Positions 12,569 to 22,281 of a stretch of DNA of 64,000 bases are shown here, piece after piece. The notes beneath the pieces were generated by a model. That model searched no databases and was not told the origin of the DNA. It saw only the letters and a program-made list of their open reading frames with translations. The stretch is from Margaritifera margaritifera (lineage: Eukaryota; Mollusca; Bivalvia; Unionida; Margaritiferidae): positions 1,645,001 to 1,709,000 of the forward strand of contig JAQPZY010001569.1 in NCBI GenBank assembly GCA_029931535.1, written 5' to 3'. The position numbers and the translations under genes were made by a program. Each line of letters begins with the position of its first letter. Positions within the stretch are counted from its first letter, which is position 1.

Positions 12569-13384
12569 TCATCTTGAATATATACAACAAGCATTAACCA
12601 TCTTGAATATATACAACAAGCATTAACCATCTTGAATATATACAACAAGCATTAACCATCTTGAATATATACAACAAGGATTAACCATCTTGAATATATA
12701 CAACAAGGATTAACCATCTTGAATATATACAACAAGCATTAACCATCTTGAATATATACAACAAGCATTAACCATTTTCAGTGTTGTACAAGCATTAACC
12801 ATCTTGAATATATACAACACGCATTAACCATCTTTAATATATACATAATATAAAAACAACAAGCATTAACCATCTTGAATATATACAATAAGCATTAACC
12901 ATCTTGAATGTATACAACAAGCATTAACCATCTTTAATGTATACAACAAGCATTAACCATCTTTAATATATACATAATATAAAAACAACAAGCATTAACC
13001 ATCTTGAATGTATACAACAAGCATTAACCATCTTGAATGTATACAACAAGCATTAACCATCTTGAATATGTACAACAAGCATTAACCATCTTGAATACAT
13101 ACAACAAGGATTAACCATCTTGAATATATACAACAAGGATTAATCATCTTGAATATATACAACAAGCATTAACCATCTTGAATATATACAACAAGCATTA
13201 ACCGTCTTTAATATATACATAATATAAAAACAACAAGCATTAACCATCTTGAATGTATACAACAAGCATTAACCATCTTGAATGTATACAACACGCATTA
13301 ACCATCTTTAATATATACATAATATAAAAACAACAAGCATTAACCATCTTGAATATATACAACAAGCATTAACCATCTTGAATA
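12569..13384. repeat. 29-bp minisatellite with a longer variant unit
   Basis: The basic unit is atcttgaatatatacaacaa plus gcattaacc. At several places it is replaced by a 42-bp variant with an extra tacataatataaaaacaac segment. Variant units recur at intervals (about 12830, 12960, 13210, 13305), so blocks of units were copied together. Units are contiguous, without unique spacers. Confidence 0.96.
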
Positions 13385-13956
13385 AGAGAATGAGAGATGA
13401 TCAGGATGAAAAATTTAATCCGATGAAGGTAGTAAGTTTCAAAAGCAAAACAATTTTCGAAAGTGAGTCTTTGTATACATTCGAAAATTTAAAAACTTAT
13501 TTTGTTATCATGAACCGCGGTCTTTCATCAGACGTGGCCAAAAATGTGTGCAAGTGAATCTATCTATCTACCTACTTAATCCAGCTATCTATTTATCTAT
13601 CTGTGTAAAAGATCATCTGCAGTCTCGATACTTAATTAAATATTCATATTTCATTTGTCTCCACGGTCACTTATTAAACAGCTCTCCTAAATTATGTTTG
13701 AATATTTGTTGGCAGAATCTACAGACCACAAGAACGTAATATTATACAGTTGCAATTCATTATAGAATACAGATGAGATGGTTAGTGTTGAAAACCATGC
13801 CAACTGACCCAGTATCCTCACATGACCCACTGACCTTTTAATAGGAAACCTATTTACCTGACATAGCGTTCTGCTCCACATCCTAAAACTCCTTAATAAC
13901 CCATCACAGATATGCGCGATCCACGGGGGAGCTTTGACACACCGCCTTCTATGAAA
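13385..13956. other. No gene seen
   Basis: Contains a weak CTAT/ATCT-rich stretch near 13558-13605. Nothing coding is supported. Confidence 0.4.
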
Positions 13957-14119
13957 TAGATATATCCATACTTTTTTAGCTGTATGAGGAAATAATTGTA
14001 CAGTTTTTCAAATGTACCATTATACTGGACGAGCCCGAATGGGCGAGTCTAATAGAACGGTACATTTGAAAAACTGTGCAACTATTTCTCCACCAGCTAG
14101 AAAAATATGGATATATCTG
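13957..14119. repeat. 163-bp near-perfect palindrome
   Basis: The left arm (agatatatccata, then cagtttttcaaatgtacc) is matched in reverse complement by the right arm (ggtacatttgaaaaactg, then tatggatatatct). The arms are about 75 nt each and the centre is gcccgaatgggc. The palindrome could extrude a cruciform or give a long RNA hairpin. It lies 240 bp upstream of the ORF at 14358 and may be the inverted end of a small mobile element. Confidence 0.93.
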
Positions 14120-14146
14120 ATTTAATCCACAGTACATTTTTTTAAA

Positions 14147-14278
14147 ATGTTAAAAATGCATTTATTACAGTGTTAGATGAACATTAACATTTTGAATTGT
14201 ACTTCTTTTTTTATGTTAAAAATGCATTTATTACGGTGTTAGATGAACATTAACATTTTGAATTGTAAATCGTTCTTT
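14147..14278. repeat. 66-bp direct duplication
   Basis: Two adjacent copies of a unit containing atgcatttattacagtgtta and gatgaacattaacattttga differ by about one base in the core. Confidence 0.95.
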
Positions 14279-14357
14279 ACTTCCCCTAAAAGATACTGGA
14301 CCATTCCAACATGTTGTACGTTCTTACTACTCTGATAAAAAGAAAATCTCCCCCCGT

Positions 14358-14717
14358 ATGTGGAATGATGATGACGAAGACGAGTTTCTGAGCCAGGTTC
14401 TCGACGAAGTAGAAAACAAAACTATATGGCATACCAATGAAGTAGACAACATAACTTTATCTCAGATAGGCAACGCTCTCGAGGATATGGGAAATGTGAA
14501 AGATTTTACCTTATCACAAATCATGGAAATGTGCCATGTAAGCCTGGAACAGTTCTTGGAGGACACTGGCGATTTTCGTGTGGATGGACGCTTTAAATGT
14601 TCTTATTGTGGAAAATTTTGCAAAAAATGTGAATACTCTCTTGCAGCTAAAATGCCAAAAGAGTTACGTACTTCTAAAGCAGTATCATCTACCAGTGCTC
14701 GGAACTCGATTTCATGA
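14358..14717 (+). CDS. Unrecognised 119-residue acidic protein with a small Cys cluster
   Basis: The frame opens at an ATG with an acidic start (MWNDDDEDEFLSQVLDEVE) and runs unbroken to a stop. Residues 1-75 are acidic and rich in helix formers. Residues 78-93 carry CSYCGKFCKKC, a possible zinc-binding cluster. Downstream there is an AATAAA at 14885. Upstream lie a 163-bp palindrome and a 66-bp duplication, so the frame could belong to a small mobile element and not a host gene. I recognise no family. Codon use looks protein-like, but an unbroken frame of this size is not proof. No splice sites were needed to keep it open. Confidence 0.45.
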   Translation: MWNDDDEDEFLSQVLDEVENKTIWHTNEVDNITLSQIGNALEDMGNVKDFTLSQIMEMCHVSLEQFLEDTGDFRVDGRFKCSYCGKFCKKCEYSLAAKMPKELRTSKAVSSTSARNSIS

Positions 14718-14884
14718 CTTCATTGGCTGGACCGAGTGCAAGATTTGACAATTGTTCATTCACTTATAAACTGCGGTCTCCCAAAGTAGTAAACTATAGT
14801 AATATTGATAAATAGACTTGTAATAAGATCAATTTCACAATCATACTTTTTAATGTAAAATTACGCTTTTATTTTGAGATCGTC

Positions 14885-14890
14885 AATAAA
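14885..14890 (+). promoter_or_regulatory. AATAAA polyadenylation-like signal
   Basis: Lies 168 bp after the stop of the 14358-14717 frame and could serve that transcript. The hexamer is common in AT-rich DNA. Confidence 0.3.
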
Positions 14891-15267
14891 GAAACTAGGA
14901 CAACAAAAATTGTGTAATTTCTACCAAATATAACTTGTACTTCTCTCTCTCTCTGTTTGGAGCCCACAACGCGTGACTGCTGTGCTAGGCTGGCGTCTTA
15001 AAATTAAACTACAATTAACACAAAACAGTAAATTTATCAAGAAATAATTGAATTGTGCTGAAACTCTAAAGGGAGATATAGGTATATGTGCATTAAATAT
15101 TCTATAATAAGCATTATTATCGAATATACAGAAGGAGACGCCTTAAAGTGCCCCAGTGGCGTGACCAAGCCTTTGTTAAGGTACTCTTGCCTAACTTTAT
15201 TAGATGTCGAAAATACCTTTATTTCATCCGGATAGCCCTGAAATCTACCTAAATGCATTGACTAAAG

Positions 15268-15430
15268 CCATCTTGATGTGGCTTAGTGTGGTTAGCCTGT
15301 CGGTTTGGCGACCGAAACGGTGCGGATTCGAAACCTACCATTAAATCACCCTATGTTGTTAACCGTGGTGCAACTTTACTCTAATTGCCTAGGAAAAAAT
15401 AACCTACTTTGGTTGCAATGCCGTATAAGA
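15268..15430 (+). mobile_element. tRNA-headed SINE (second copy)
   Basis: The A box region is tggcttagtgtggttagcct and the B box gcggattcgaaacc. The following body (gttaaccgtggtgcaacttt, then aaataacctacttt) resembles that of the SINE at 9872. The two copies are diverged. Confidence 0.72.
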
Positions 15431-16120
15431 CCAAACCAAGCCAAAGACACTTGTGTGTATAGGACTAAAAGGAACAAATTTATGACATGCATATTCATAC
15501 CACCCTCGCATCACACGTAGTTAATGTCTTAGCACATGCACCAACTGTACAAGGCAACACCTGAATTTACGTCAGGTACTCAACTCACCTGGATTTACCT
15601 GTCAGGTAATCAATCATTTTCAGGTAAATTTCTATTAGGTCTATAGCTGGTTGCATTAAAATACAGCTATTCATCATTCAAAGTGATACAGATGCCTAGT
15701 GCATGACAAATAACTACTCTTTTTTTAAATATTGGAAATCATTTTGTCTGGGGCTTGACATAATACATATTTTATATTTTAAAGTAAGTAAAAATCACAT
15801 ATATCAATCTGCATCCCCCCCCCCCTTTTTTTTAGCAAAGCTTCATCGTTCGTATTTAAAACCATTTTACAAATAGTCTATTCTTTTCCCAGGCACAGAG
15901 ACAACTAGAGTGAAATAATAAAAAAATGAAGACTTGACCGTATTGTAAACGGAACCTGAACCCACGTTCAAAAGCAAATGTTTAGACATTCAAAGTGTAG
16001 ACGAGGGTTTTAAAAATTAACGACTTTGATTAGTATTTTTCGATATATGCAAAATGAGCACTGAAAATCCAAACAATTTTACATGACAAAGAACCATTGT
16101 TTCCTCACTATTGATTGACT
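15431..16120. other. No gene seen
   Basis: AT-rich flank of the virus-like module. Two short CAGGTA-rich repeats occur at 15573-15625. Confidence 0.4.
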
Positions 16121-16135
16121 AGAGCCTTCGGCTCT
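16121..16135. repeat. Short perfect hairpin at the left edge of copy A
   Basis: agagccttcggctct is a 6-bp stem with a 3-nt loop. It lies 64 bp before the first gene of the module, at the change from AT-rich to GC-richer sequence. It may mark the element edge or be a simple hairpin. Confidence 0.4.
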
Positions 16136-16198
16136 ACTCGGGGAAAGTATCGCGCGGATCTGGGCGCTACAATTTAACAACCATTATAAACATAAACA

Positions 16199-17301
16199 AT
16201 GACGAAATCTGCCAGCGATGCTATATCAGAGGCTTCTAAGCGACGTAGGAAAGCCACGCGTGATCAACTGGAACTTCTACTCGACTACATTGATGCACGC
16301 ATACGTGTCAAAGATATAATACAGTCGCGACAGACTGCACGGGAAGACGTCACAGCGGGCTTTGAACAAACATTAGTGCCGCTAATCAAACCAACAAAAC
16401 AGATTGTAGCCAAGACCAGCGAAGAAAGTCGCGGAAACTACCACGGCGATGATTGGTACGATTACGCGTGCGCCAGCACAATGAACACATTCAACAAATG
16501 TTAGAGGACATGCAAGAAGATGTCGGAGAGGCACTTGCAAATCTTCCACACAACAACCACCCGAGTACAAATCAAAGTTGGAAACACTAATGCAAACATT
16601 TAATGAAACAGCAAGGCAGGAGATCTTTGACAACCCCCTAGAGTTTGCCGGTAATAGACCCGACCCCCAAAAATTAAAAAATTGTATGTTTTAGTCTGAA
16701 CTGCCTGCGGATACGCGCCCTGGTTCCCTCAAAAAGGAATGGGTCGGATGGGTGAGCAATGAGTGGAATGGATTAAAACGATTATACAATAATAATCCTG
16801 TATGGAATGATTTTTACAATCTTGTTGAGCTCCATAAAAACGTAGGTGAAGAAAAGACCAAACCATACTGGGATAATTTTTAGCGTACATATACAAAATT
16901 CTTGCAAAAATTATATGGGGTTGGTTTTACAGGGGGGGGGGGACCCCAACAAGAGGATGTGCCTCCCACGGAAGAAGAAGAATAACTCTCCCTGTCGGAG
17001 GATCTCCTCAGGGGAAAAAGTCTCGGTGGTCGTGCACGCCAACGGGGGACAAGCAAAGGTTCAATGATAGCAACAGGGTTCAAATGCGTGTCTGTGGACC
17101 AACAACAGGTAAATGGACACATGGATCGGTTTAAAACACCAGTGGGGTCAGTTCGCGCCTGTAACAACGCACCAGAAGTCATAAATGAGGCCACGTCGAT
17201 TTGTCAGAGGTATCATGGACCCGGGGTCGTTTCGTTTTTTAATGCACGAACTCAATGAAGACATCAATGATGTATATTATGACACCGATTATGATTTCTG
17301 A
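16199..17301 (+). pseudogene. Virus-like module, first gene: charged N-terminal protein, broken
   Basis: An ATG frame (16199-16504) begins MTKSASDAISEASKRRRKAT and is basic then helical. It is cut by a stop at 16504. Later pieces in other frames keep protein-like wording: near 16700-16880 a Trp-rich segment (NPVWNDFYNLVELHKN), near 16945 an acidic run (DVPPTEEEE) just after a G run where the frame is lost, and at 17215-17301 a tail MDPGSFRFLMHELNEDIN that ends in TGA. The tail overlaps the next small gene by 11 bp. Copy B has a shorter relative at about 34010-33596. Function is unknown. By position it could be a structural or scaffolding protein. Confidence 0.5.
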
Positions 17302-17428
17302 AGCGTTTTACATTGAAACACTTCGTGTTTTACATGAAATCTATGTTTGCGATGCAGCGTGTCGTTGTAAATACAACCCCGAGTATTTCCTAGATGATCA
17401 CGATCTCATCAACGAAACCATAATTTGA
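17291..17428 (+). CDS. Small Cys-containing protein of the virus-like module (45 residues)
   Basis: An intact ATG frame, MISEAFYIETLRVLHEIYVC, then a basic-Cys patch and an acidic end (YFLDDHDLINE). The ATG overlaps the end of the previous gene, and the TGA overlaps the apparent start of the next one, which is the packing expected in a viral gene cluster. I know no function for it. It may have been longer or fused in the ancestor. It is one of the few unbroken frames in copy A. Confidence 0.45.
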   Translation: MISEAFYIETLRVLHEIYVCDAACRCKYNPEYFLDDHDLINETII

Positions 17429-18060
17429 TGTGAATTTCTCTACACCAATCACCGCGGGGGAATCCCGCACACTCGAGATTGCATTAGCGTCGTTGCGCGT
17501 GTATTACAGTTGGCCTAATATGCGATCACGACCGTTGGGTGGTTTTCCCGGTAAAGACTCTATAATATGTATACGCGAACATGAGCCCATACTTAGCTCT
17601 GCCATCTCGATTAAATCTGCACCGTACGAGGTTGACATCACACGGTCGTAGATAAAAAACAATTCTCGGTTGGCATGAAGATATTAATAAAATTCCTAAG
17701 GATAAACGAATCTTACGCGCAGGACCTGGAGGGTCCGGATACCATATCGCGCCAGACATTGTCAGGATTACCTCGACGATTCAGATCAATTTAACCTGTG
17801 ACGCCATCAGTGGCAGTTACGAAAGAGGAGCTTCTGCAAGCATAGCTGCTCAAGGTTACATATTGTTTGGGTTTTCACCAACCGTAGAACCGGGCGATTT
17901 TATATCGATTACTCACGCGACACCCGTGTATCGTCCATGCCACAATCCCTGGTTGACACACATTCGTTTTACTCTTGTGGACCAGAACGGGCACATGCTA
18001 GATCTCCGCGGGGAGACCTTAACAATACAACTGTACATAAAAGATCGACCTGACATTTAA
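17428..18060 (+). pseudogene. Penton-like minor capsid protein, frameshifted
   Basis: The 5' part (17430-17651) has wording typical of a capsid N-terminus, FSTPITAGESRTLEIALASL, then YYSWPN. It opens with GTG because the overlapping ATG at 17428 is followed at once by a stop. A frameshift near 17650 moves the rest to another frame (17656-18060) that stays open to the stop. That part contains ITSTIQINLTCDAISGSY, FSPTVEPGD and the C-terminal signature FTLVDQNGHMLDLRGE followed by TIQLYIKD. The pattern (two strands around DQxG and D-RGE) is what I associate with the minor capsid/penton-like proteins of Polinton-type elements. The total of about 210 residues fits a single jelly-roll protein. Copy B lacks this gene. 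Confidence 0.6.
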
Positions 18061-18066
18061 ATATAT

Positions 18067-18901
18067 TGTTACGACTCTGTGGTCTAAACAAAATGTAACA
18101 GACAGAAAGTGAAACCAACAAATCAAGTAAAAATCAACAAGCAATTTATTTCTAGATAATTAAAATGAAAAATCAAAAAGACACTTACAGTAATGTGTAT
18201 TAAAATCCAAATAATCCAATAAGAATTAGTGTTCTAATCACAAGTCCTAATATAGAATGTTCCGAATGCACGGGTATCCTTGAATGTTGTGATATACCAA
18301 TGATCTTTAAAGTCCTGATGTACTAGTAGTCTTTAATGTGCTGATGTCAAAATGAAGTACTCCAAAATATCTCTGAAAAAAGTTCACATAAATTCCAAAA
18401 TCATCAATTAAAACTCCAAAATCCAAAAGTTTATGAGCACTGTTATAATCCAATGAATATTTTAAATAATTCCTCTCTTAGAATTTGGAATGACTTTCCA
18501 CAACTGTAATAGCTCTTTACAAGACTGATAGTAATGTCGAAACTGAAAAACTGTCCACTAAACATGGTATATATAAAGATTGGTCACATGACAGAATGTT
18601 CTAGAATATGTGTCATCTTAATGGAATTTTACTTGTGTGGACATGTCTTTTTACACATAACTCTAAGGATTTTCCAGTTTTATCTGTAAACAAAGTCACC
18701 CTTGACCTCAAATTGAGAAAACATTGTTTATCAAAACTATCCTTTAGCTCAAATCTGAAGTAAACAACCTAATTCAAGGACACTAGTCAAACATGTTTTT
18801 TTTCTGATAAACAACATTAAGATTTAAGCAAATATTAAAATCAAGAAACATTTATAATTTCCTAAAATATCTATAATATTATATAAACATCATACATAAC
18901 A
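18067..18901. mobile_element. LTR-like insertion (solo LTR?) splitting copy A
   Basis: This 835-bp AT-rich block begins TGTTACGACT, ends CATACATAACA and is flanked by ATAT on both sides (18063-18066 and 18902-18905). TG...CA ends with a 4-bp target duplication suit a solo LTR of a Ty3/Gypsy-type element. It has no coding frame, and its base composition differs from the GC-richer module on either side. A TATATAAAG box occurs near 18570. Its removal places the end of the penton-like gene almost directly against the next small gene. The ends would also suit some 4-bp-duplicating DNA transposons, but no long inverted repeat is seen. Confidence 0.65.
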
Positions 18902-18904
18902 ATA

Positions 18905-19162
18905 TTGAGGATCGTACGTGGACGTGTGATACAACTGCGTGTTCTTAACTCTAGAAAACCCGTTTACATGACATGTTACGGTAATGGCCTTGGTGATGCT
19001 GTCCAGGGATTGTTTACAGGAGCGCCAAAGGTGCCCGCGGCCATATCTTTGCGCGCTGCACCGATCGCTAAACAGGTTGCAATGCGAGTCGTTGATAGCA
19101 TCAAAAACGTTGCTGTGGATCGGTTAAAAAATATAGAAATGCGAGCGGTTCAGTCGATTTGA
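18905..19162 (+). CDS. Small basic, Gly/Ala-rich protein of the virus-like module
   Basis: The frame of 85 residues opens at TTG directly after the LTR-like insertion, so its ancestral start may have been altered. It begins with a basic stretch (IVRGRVIQLRV), then CYGNGLGDAVQGLFTGAPK and an amphipathic helix-like tail (AMRVVDSIKNVAVDRLKN). A short basic protein with a GLGD-type hydrophobic segment and an amphipathic helix could be a membrane-active or core protein, as in adenovirus-like virions. That is inference from composition and position only. Confidence 0.45.
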   Translation: MRIVRGRVIQLRVLNSRKPVYMTCYGNGLGDAVQGLFTGAPKVPAAISLRAAPIAKQVAMRVVDSIKNVAVDRLKNIEMRAVQSI

Positions 19163-19246
19163 GATCGATTATAGCGATTAGTAACTCGGGAAACACCCAA
19201 AGCGGTTACACTTCCACAAACAGTTACACTTCCATCGACAGCAACA

Positions 19247-19601
19247 ATGCCAGCCCCGGTCAGTAAAATAATGAATGAAGCTGCGTCTAGCTGATTCGAT
19301 GCGGTTTACAGTTATTGACTAGTCCCGGACGCGAGTGGTAAAGAGGTATTAGACGAAACCGATAATGTATCAATAATGATAAAATTTGAAGTATCCGATC
19401 CCGCGTTTGACATGTAAGTGCCTTTGAAGATAAATCGAAGTAGAACAGATTTTCAGTATTATTCGTACCTGGATAAGGAACCTAATCAAAGTGACCGAAT
19501 ATAAGGAGCGCAATAAGAAACGATTGCGGGGTCACATTAAAACTTTCTCCAGAAAAGTAAACTGGAATTGTCCCCATGTGGTTGACCCAAACGCAACTTG
19601 A
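19247..19601 (+). pseudogene. Conserved unknown structural gene of the module, broken
   Basis: From an ATG at 19247 (MPAPVSKIMNEAASS) the frame is hit by stops at 19292, 19316 and 19415, but the text between them stays protein-like: DETDNVSIMIKFEVSDPAF and then VPLKINRSRTDFQYYSYLDK. A shift near 19497 carries the reading into another frame (ERNKKRLRGHIKTFSRKVNW) that ends with TGA at 19599-19601. The final 26 bp overlap the next gene. Function unknown. Length (about 118 residues) and position suggest a minor structural protein. There is no counterpart in copy B. Confidence 0.4.
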
Positions 19602-19925
19602 TCAGCTTACTGCAGTCAAACAAACGAACACCTCGGTGACATTAAAATTATCCAAGTCAAAGGTGATACAAATGCAAATGACTGATGGAATATTTCCATT
19701 TCTTGCAGCCATTCCAGCGTTGTAAGCGGCTGTGGCTCCCAAATGGCTGCGTTAGGGGCAGTTAAAACTGCATCCGGGATGGCTTTGAAAAATGGTTTTG
19801 GTGGGAAAATCTATGATCTTTCGTCTCGTAAACGAATAACAAAGGGGAAAGGTCTTCGACTACCCGGGACGACTCGCAAAATACCTTCAGGCAGAGGTAC
19901 GACTCTCAATAGGCCGCGCCGTTAA
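19576..19925 (+). pseudogene. Small protein with hydrophobic middle and basic tail, frameshifted
   Basis: An ATG at 19576 opens a frame (MWLTQTQLDQLTAV, then TLKLSKSKV and a hydrophobic GIFPFLAAIPAL) that meets TAA at 19723. Protein-like text continues in the neighbouring frame from about 19743 (AALGAVKTASGMALKNGFGG), followed by a strongly basic tail (RKRITKGKGLRLPG) ending RPRR. Short proteins with this order, a polar head then a hydrophobic centre then a Gly/Lys/Arg tail, would suit DNA-binding or membrane-lytic virion core proteins. The assignment rests on composition and on its place just before the protease. Confidence 0.45.
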
Positions 19926-19945
19926 CCAATCTTGATTTACTCGCG

Positions 19946-20326
19946 ATGACAAAGTCTGTCAAGCATTTCCGATGTGTCTTTATCGGTGATGAGCTTGCAT
20001 CGAGCATTCCCTGCGCGCGGGAAACTAGCATCATCAACCTGGATTCGACAACAGGACCTGTAGTTCAGTGGGTTGCATACGTGGTAACACCTTAACACCT
20101 ATTGTACTTTGACTCCTATGGCCTTGCACCACCACTGGAAGTTGTTGATTATTTAACCCGAGGCGGTGGACGACAACAACTGTTTTATTCGACTCTGCCG
20201 TTGCAAACTCGGCTGGATGGGCCAATATGTGAACATCTTCTTGTTAAAGCATTACGTGCACTCGGGCGTTCACAAACACCACGCGCGCTAGTTGATTTTA
20301 CCTTATCACTTAGAAAGTACAATTAA
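19946..20326 (+). pseudogene. Adenain-like cysteine protease, inactivated
   Basis: An ATG frame of 127 codons is interrupted once, by TAA at 20093-20095. Visible blocks in order: FRCVFIGDEL (residues 8-17), SIINLDSTTG (28-37), VQWVAYVV (40-47), then after the stop LYFDSYGLAPPLEVVDYL and GPICEHLLVKAL. Adenain/C48-type proteases of adenoviruses, Polintons and adintoviruses use a His next to Trp, an Asp/Glu and a Cys. Here the residue before Trp is Gln, the FDSYG acidic block is kept and the Cys is kept. The loss of the His and the stop both point to a dead enzyme. In the ancestor it would have matured virion proteins. It lies directly upstream of the fibre-like gene. Confidence 0.68.
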
Positions 20327-20337
20327 TAGTATACAAA

Positions 20338-21042
20338 ATGACTGTTAATATTTACGGACGCTACTCAATCCGACGCGGCGCTGATGTGGATCGGAGCAGG
20401 TTTGTCACCAAAGCGGATTTGACTGAGTTTACCAGCCGGGTTGTTGTTGACGTCGACCCGGGCGAGCTCGTGATTTTCCAAGATCAAACTGGAAAAATTT
20501 TAAACGTTTAACGTGGACATTCTAGATGTTGTTTTGAAGCTGCGGGGCGCTGTCGCGAAAAACCTGGCCGAAATCAACGAAATCGGGGGACTCCAAAATT
20601 GCATTGATGTAGCAGAGGCTGCGGTGAAACAATACATGGATGCAAAAATCGCTAAGTTTCCCTCATCACCACGCGTAGTAACTTCACTTGCACAATACCT
20701 CGGACTACTGACCAGTGAAGGAGAGAATACAATTGACAATATAATAACAAAAGGTCGACTTGTTTTTATTGATGTGAATGTTTTTGAGAAACTTAAACCT
20801 CACATCTTAACGGCGCTCGAATCCGGATCGTATTTATTTATCATATTCGGTTATTATGGTGGATGGGGTCAATAACAATCAGCCTGGTACACGAGTAATA
20901 ATGCGTAACGATCCCGACGATATTGCAGAATCGTTTTATATATGCGATATCGGTATCATTGGTCGTCAGAAATGAAATTCAGTTTGAAGCATTTCACATC
21001 TGTCAATACTGGTACTTTACCGTCTTTGGTATTTGTGTTTAA
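20338..21042 (+). pseudogene. Fibre-like protein, frameshifted (copy A, one shaft repeat)
   Basis: The ATG frame starts MTVNIYGRYSIRRGADVD and reaches one shaft-like unit, GELVIFQDQTGK, before an extra T near 20500 causes a stop at 20509-20511. The neighbouring frame (20513-20875) continues with DILDVVLKLRGAVAKN, a helical segment, and a globular part (SGSYLFIIFGYYGGW). A second shift follows, and the last strand (FTVFGICV, stop at 21040-21042) aligns with the end of copy B. A short N-terminal anchor, a repeat ending in a D-x-TGK turn and a C-terminal globular head are the layout of virion fibres. The receptor is unknown. Confidence 0.58.
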
Positions 21043-21063
21043 GATTTATCATTACATAAACGT

Positions 21064-21769
21064 GATGGATTCTAAAGAGCTACGCGGTGACGATGTTGCG
21101 AAATTTGCTGACGGGGTGTCGGACCAACTAATATCAGATGCTAACATCGATAGTAATCTTGTTCCACTTGTCGACGAATATCTGCTTCAGAATGGTGTTA
21201 CCAGACACTCATATACGCTCAAATATAATCTTGCTAAGAGCCAAATAGAAATTGACAGCTGGGACCACCTTGATGTGTCACTACCAACTCGGGGCCAACT
21301 TTGAGTCATAGCATTAGCACGCGAAAACACCAAACAAAAAGATACGTCATCGTCAGGCGTGAAATCAGCCAAAGACTGTTTATACAACGATGAAGTGAAA
21401 TTCACCGCCGAATCCACCCCAGTTACATTTCCCATCGATTATGTTAAACCAACATTGACTAAACTAAGAAGAGAAAGATCTCGACTGTTATTCAACAAGG
21501 ACGCACTTGTCCGCGTAACAGTTCTTGGACGAAAACGATCGTTTGAAGCAAAAAGCACGGGCGTAATCGGTGTGTTTCTATATGAACGTAGTACCAAACC
21601 CCAGGAACGCACAATCGCCGGAGACTTAAATATTCCCCCGGAAGATTTTTTCTATGATTGTGTGATGGTTGTACAATTGAAGAAAAGTGTTTGGTTGGAA
21701 GTGCGTGAGCCTACTGCACCTGAACAAGGCCTTCCTGTTGAGCAATTAGTCTCCACGATGACAATATAA
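21064..21769 (+). pseudogene. Conserved unknown protein of the module (copy A)
   Basis: From the ATG at 21064 (MDSKELRGDDVAKFADGVSD) the frame runs to a single TGA at 21302-21304 and resumes in the same frame to 21769. Conserved landmarks shared with copy B are DANIDS, YLLQNGVTR, PTRGQL, ESTPV, RRER and RLLFN, then ALVRVTVL. About 235 residues, mixed alpha/beta in character, with no motif I can name. Because both copies keep it beside the fibre-like gene, it is probably a genuine module gene, perhaps a virion component. Confidence 0.5.
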
Positions 21770-21776
21770 TAGAACT

Positions 21777-22281
21777 ATGATAGACCCACACACTTAGCGA
21801 CGTGAGAATATAATAGAAGCGGAACAACAGCTGCAAGATGAAATCACCCAGAGAACCGCGCTATTCGTGAAATACAAACGCGTGTGTGTTGTCGTGCACG
21901 CTATTTGCGGAGTCGCCGCGGCAACCACCATTGGAATGGGTTTGGCGGGAATCGCAACCATAGCAACTATTATAGGCACACCAATCGGAATCGTTGTTGG
22001 AGCCATATCAATAGTAACCGGTATGACTGGTGGCGCTGGTAAAATAATTTAATTACGGCTGCATTCGCGAATACGTGTCCATTCAGAACGTCTCAATACA
22101 ATAAGTAAACTGTACTCGGTGACTATCGAGGATAAAATAATTAACATGGTGGAGTTCGACACTGTGTTGGCGAAAATGGAAAACCACTGAAAACTGCTGA
22201 AGACTTCGTGCACAGATACGGAGTCGAGGCGTTAGTGACCCAAAACATGTAATTGACTTGCAAACAGTGAAAATCGAGTAA
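21777..22281 (+). pseudogene. Glycine-rich membrane protein of the module (copy A)
   Basis: A helical, Glu/Gln-rich lead (AEQQLQDEITQRT) precedes two hydrophobic Gly/Ala/Ile-rich segments (ICGVAAATTIGMGLAGIA and IGIVVGAISIVTG). These are followed by an amphipathic tail (RLHSRIRVHSERLNTISK, then EFDTVLAKMEN). An ATG at 21777 is out of the main frame. The main frame is open from 21798 and hits TAA at 22050, then continues to 22186. A shift brings the end (DLQTVKIE, stop 22279-22281) into line with copy B. A helix, paired glycine-zipper membrane segments and another helix suggest a membrane-inserting virion or release protein. That role is inference. Confidence 0.5.

Noticed and set aside
12569..13384. 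CRISPR-like array of 29-bp repeats
   Set aside because: Units are contiguous and themselves variable, with no unique spacers, and the sequence is eukaryotic. It is a minisatellite. The 34-, 45- and 53-bp arrays were rejected for the same reason.
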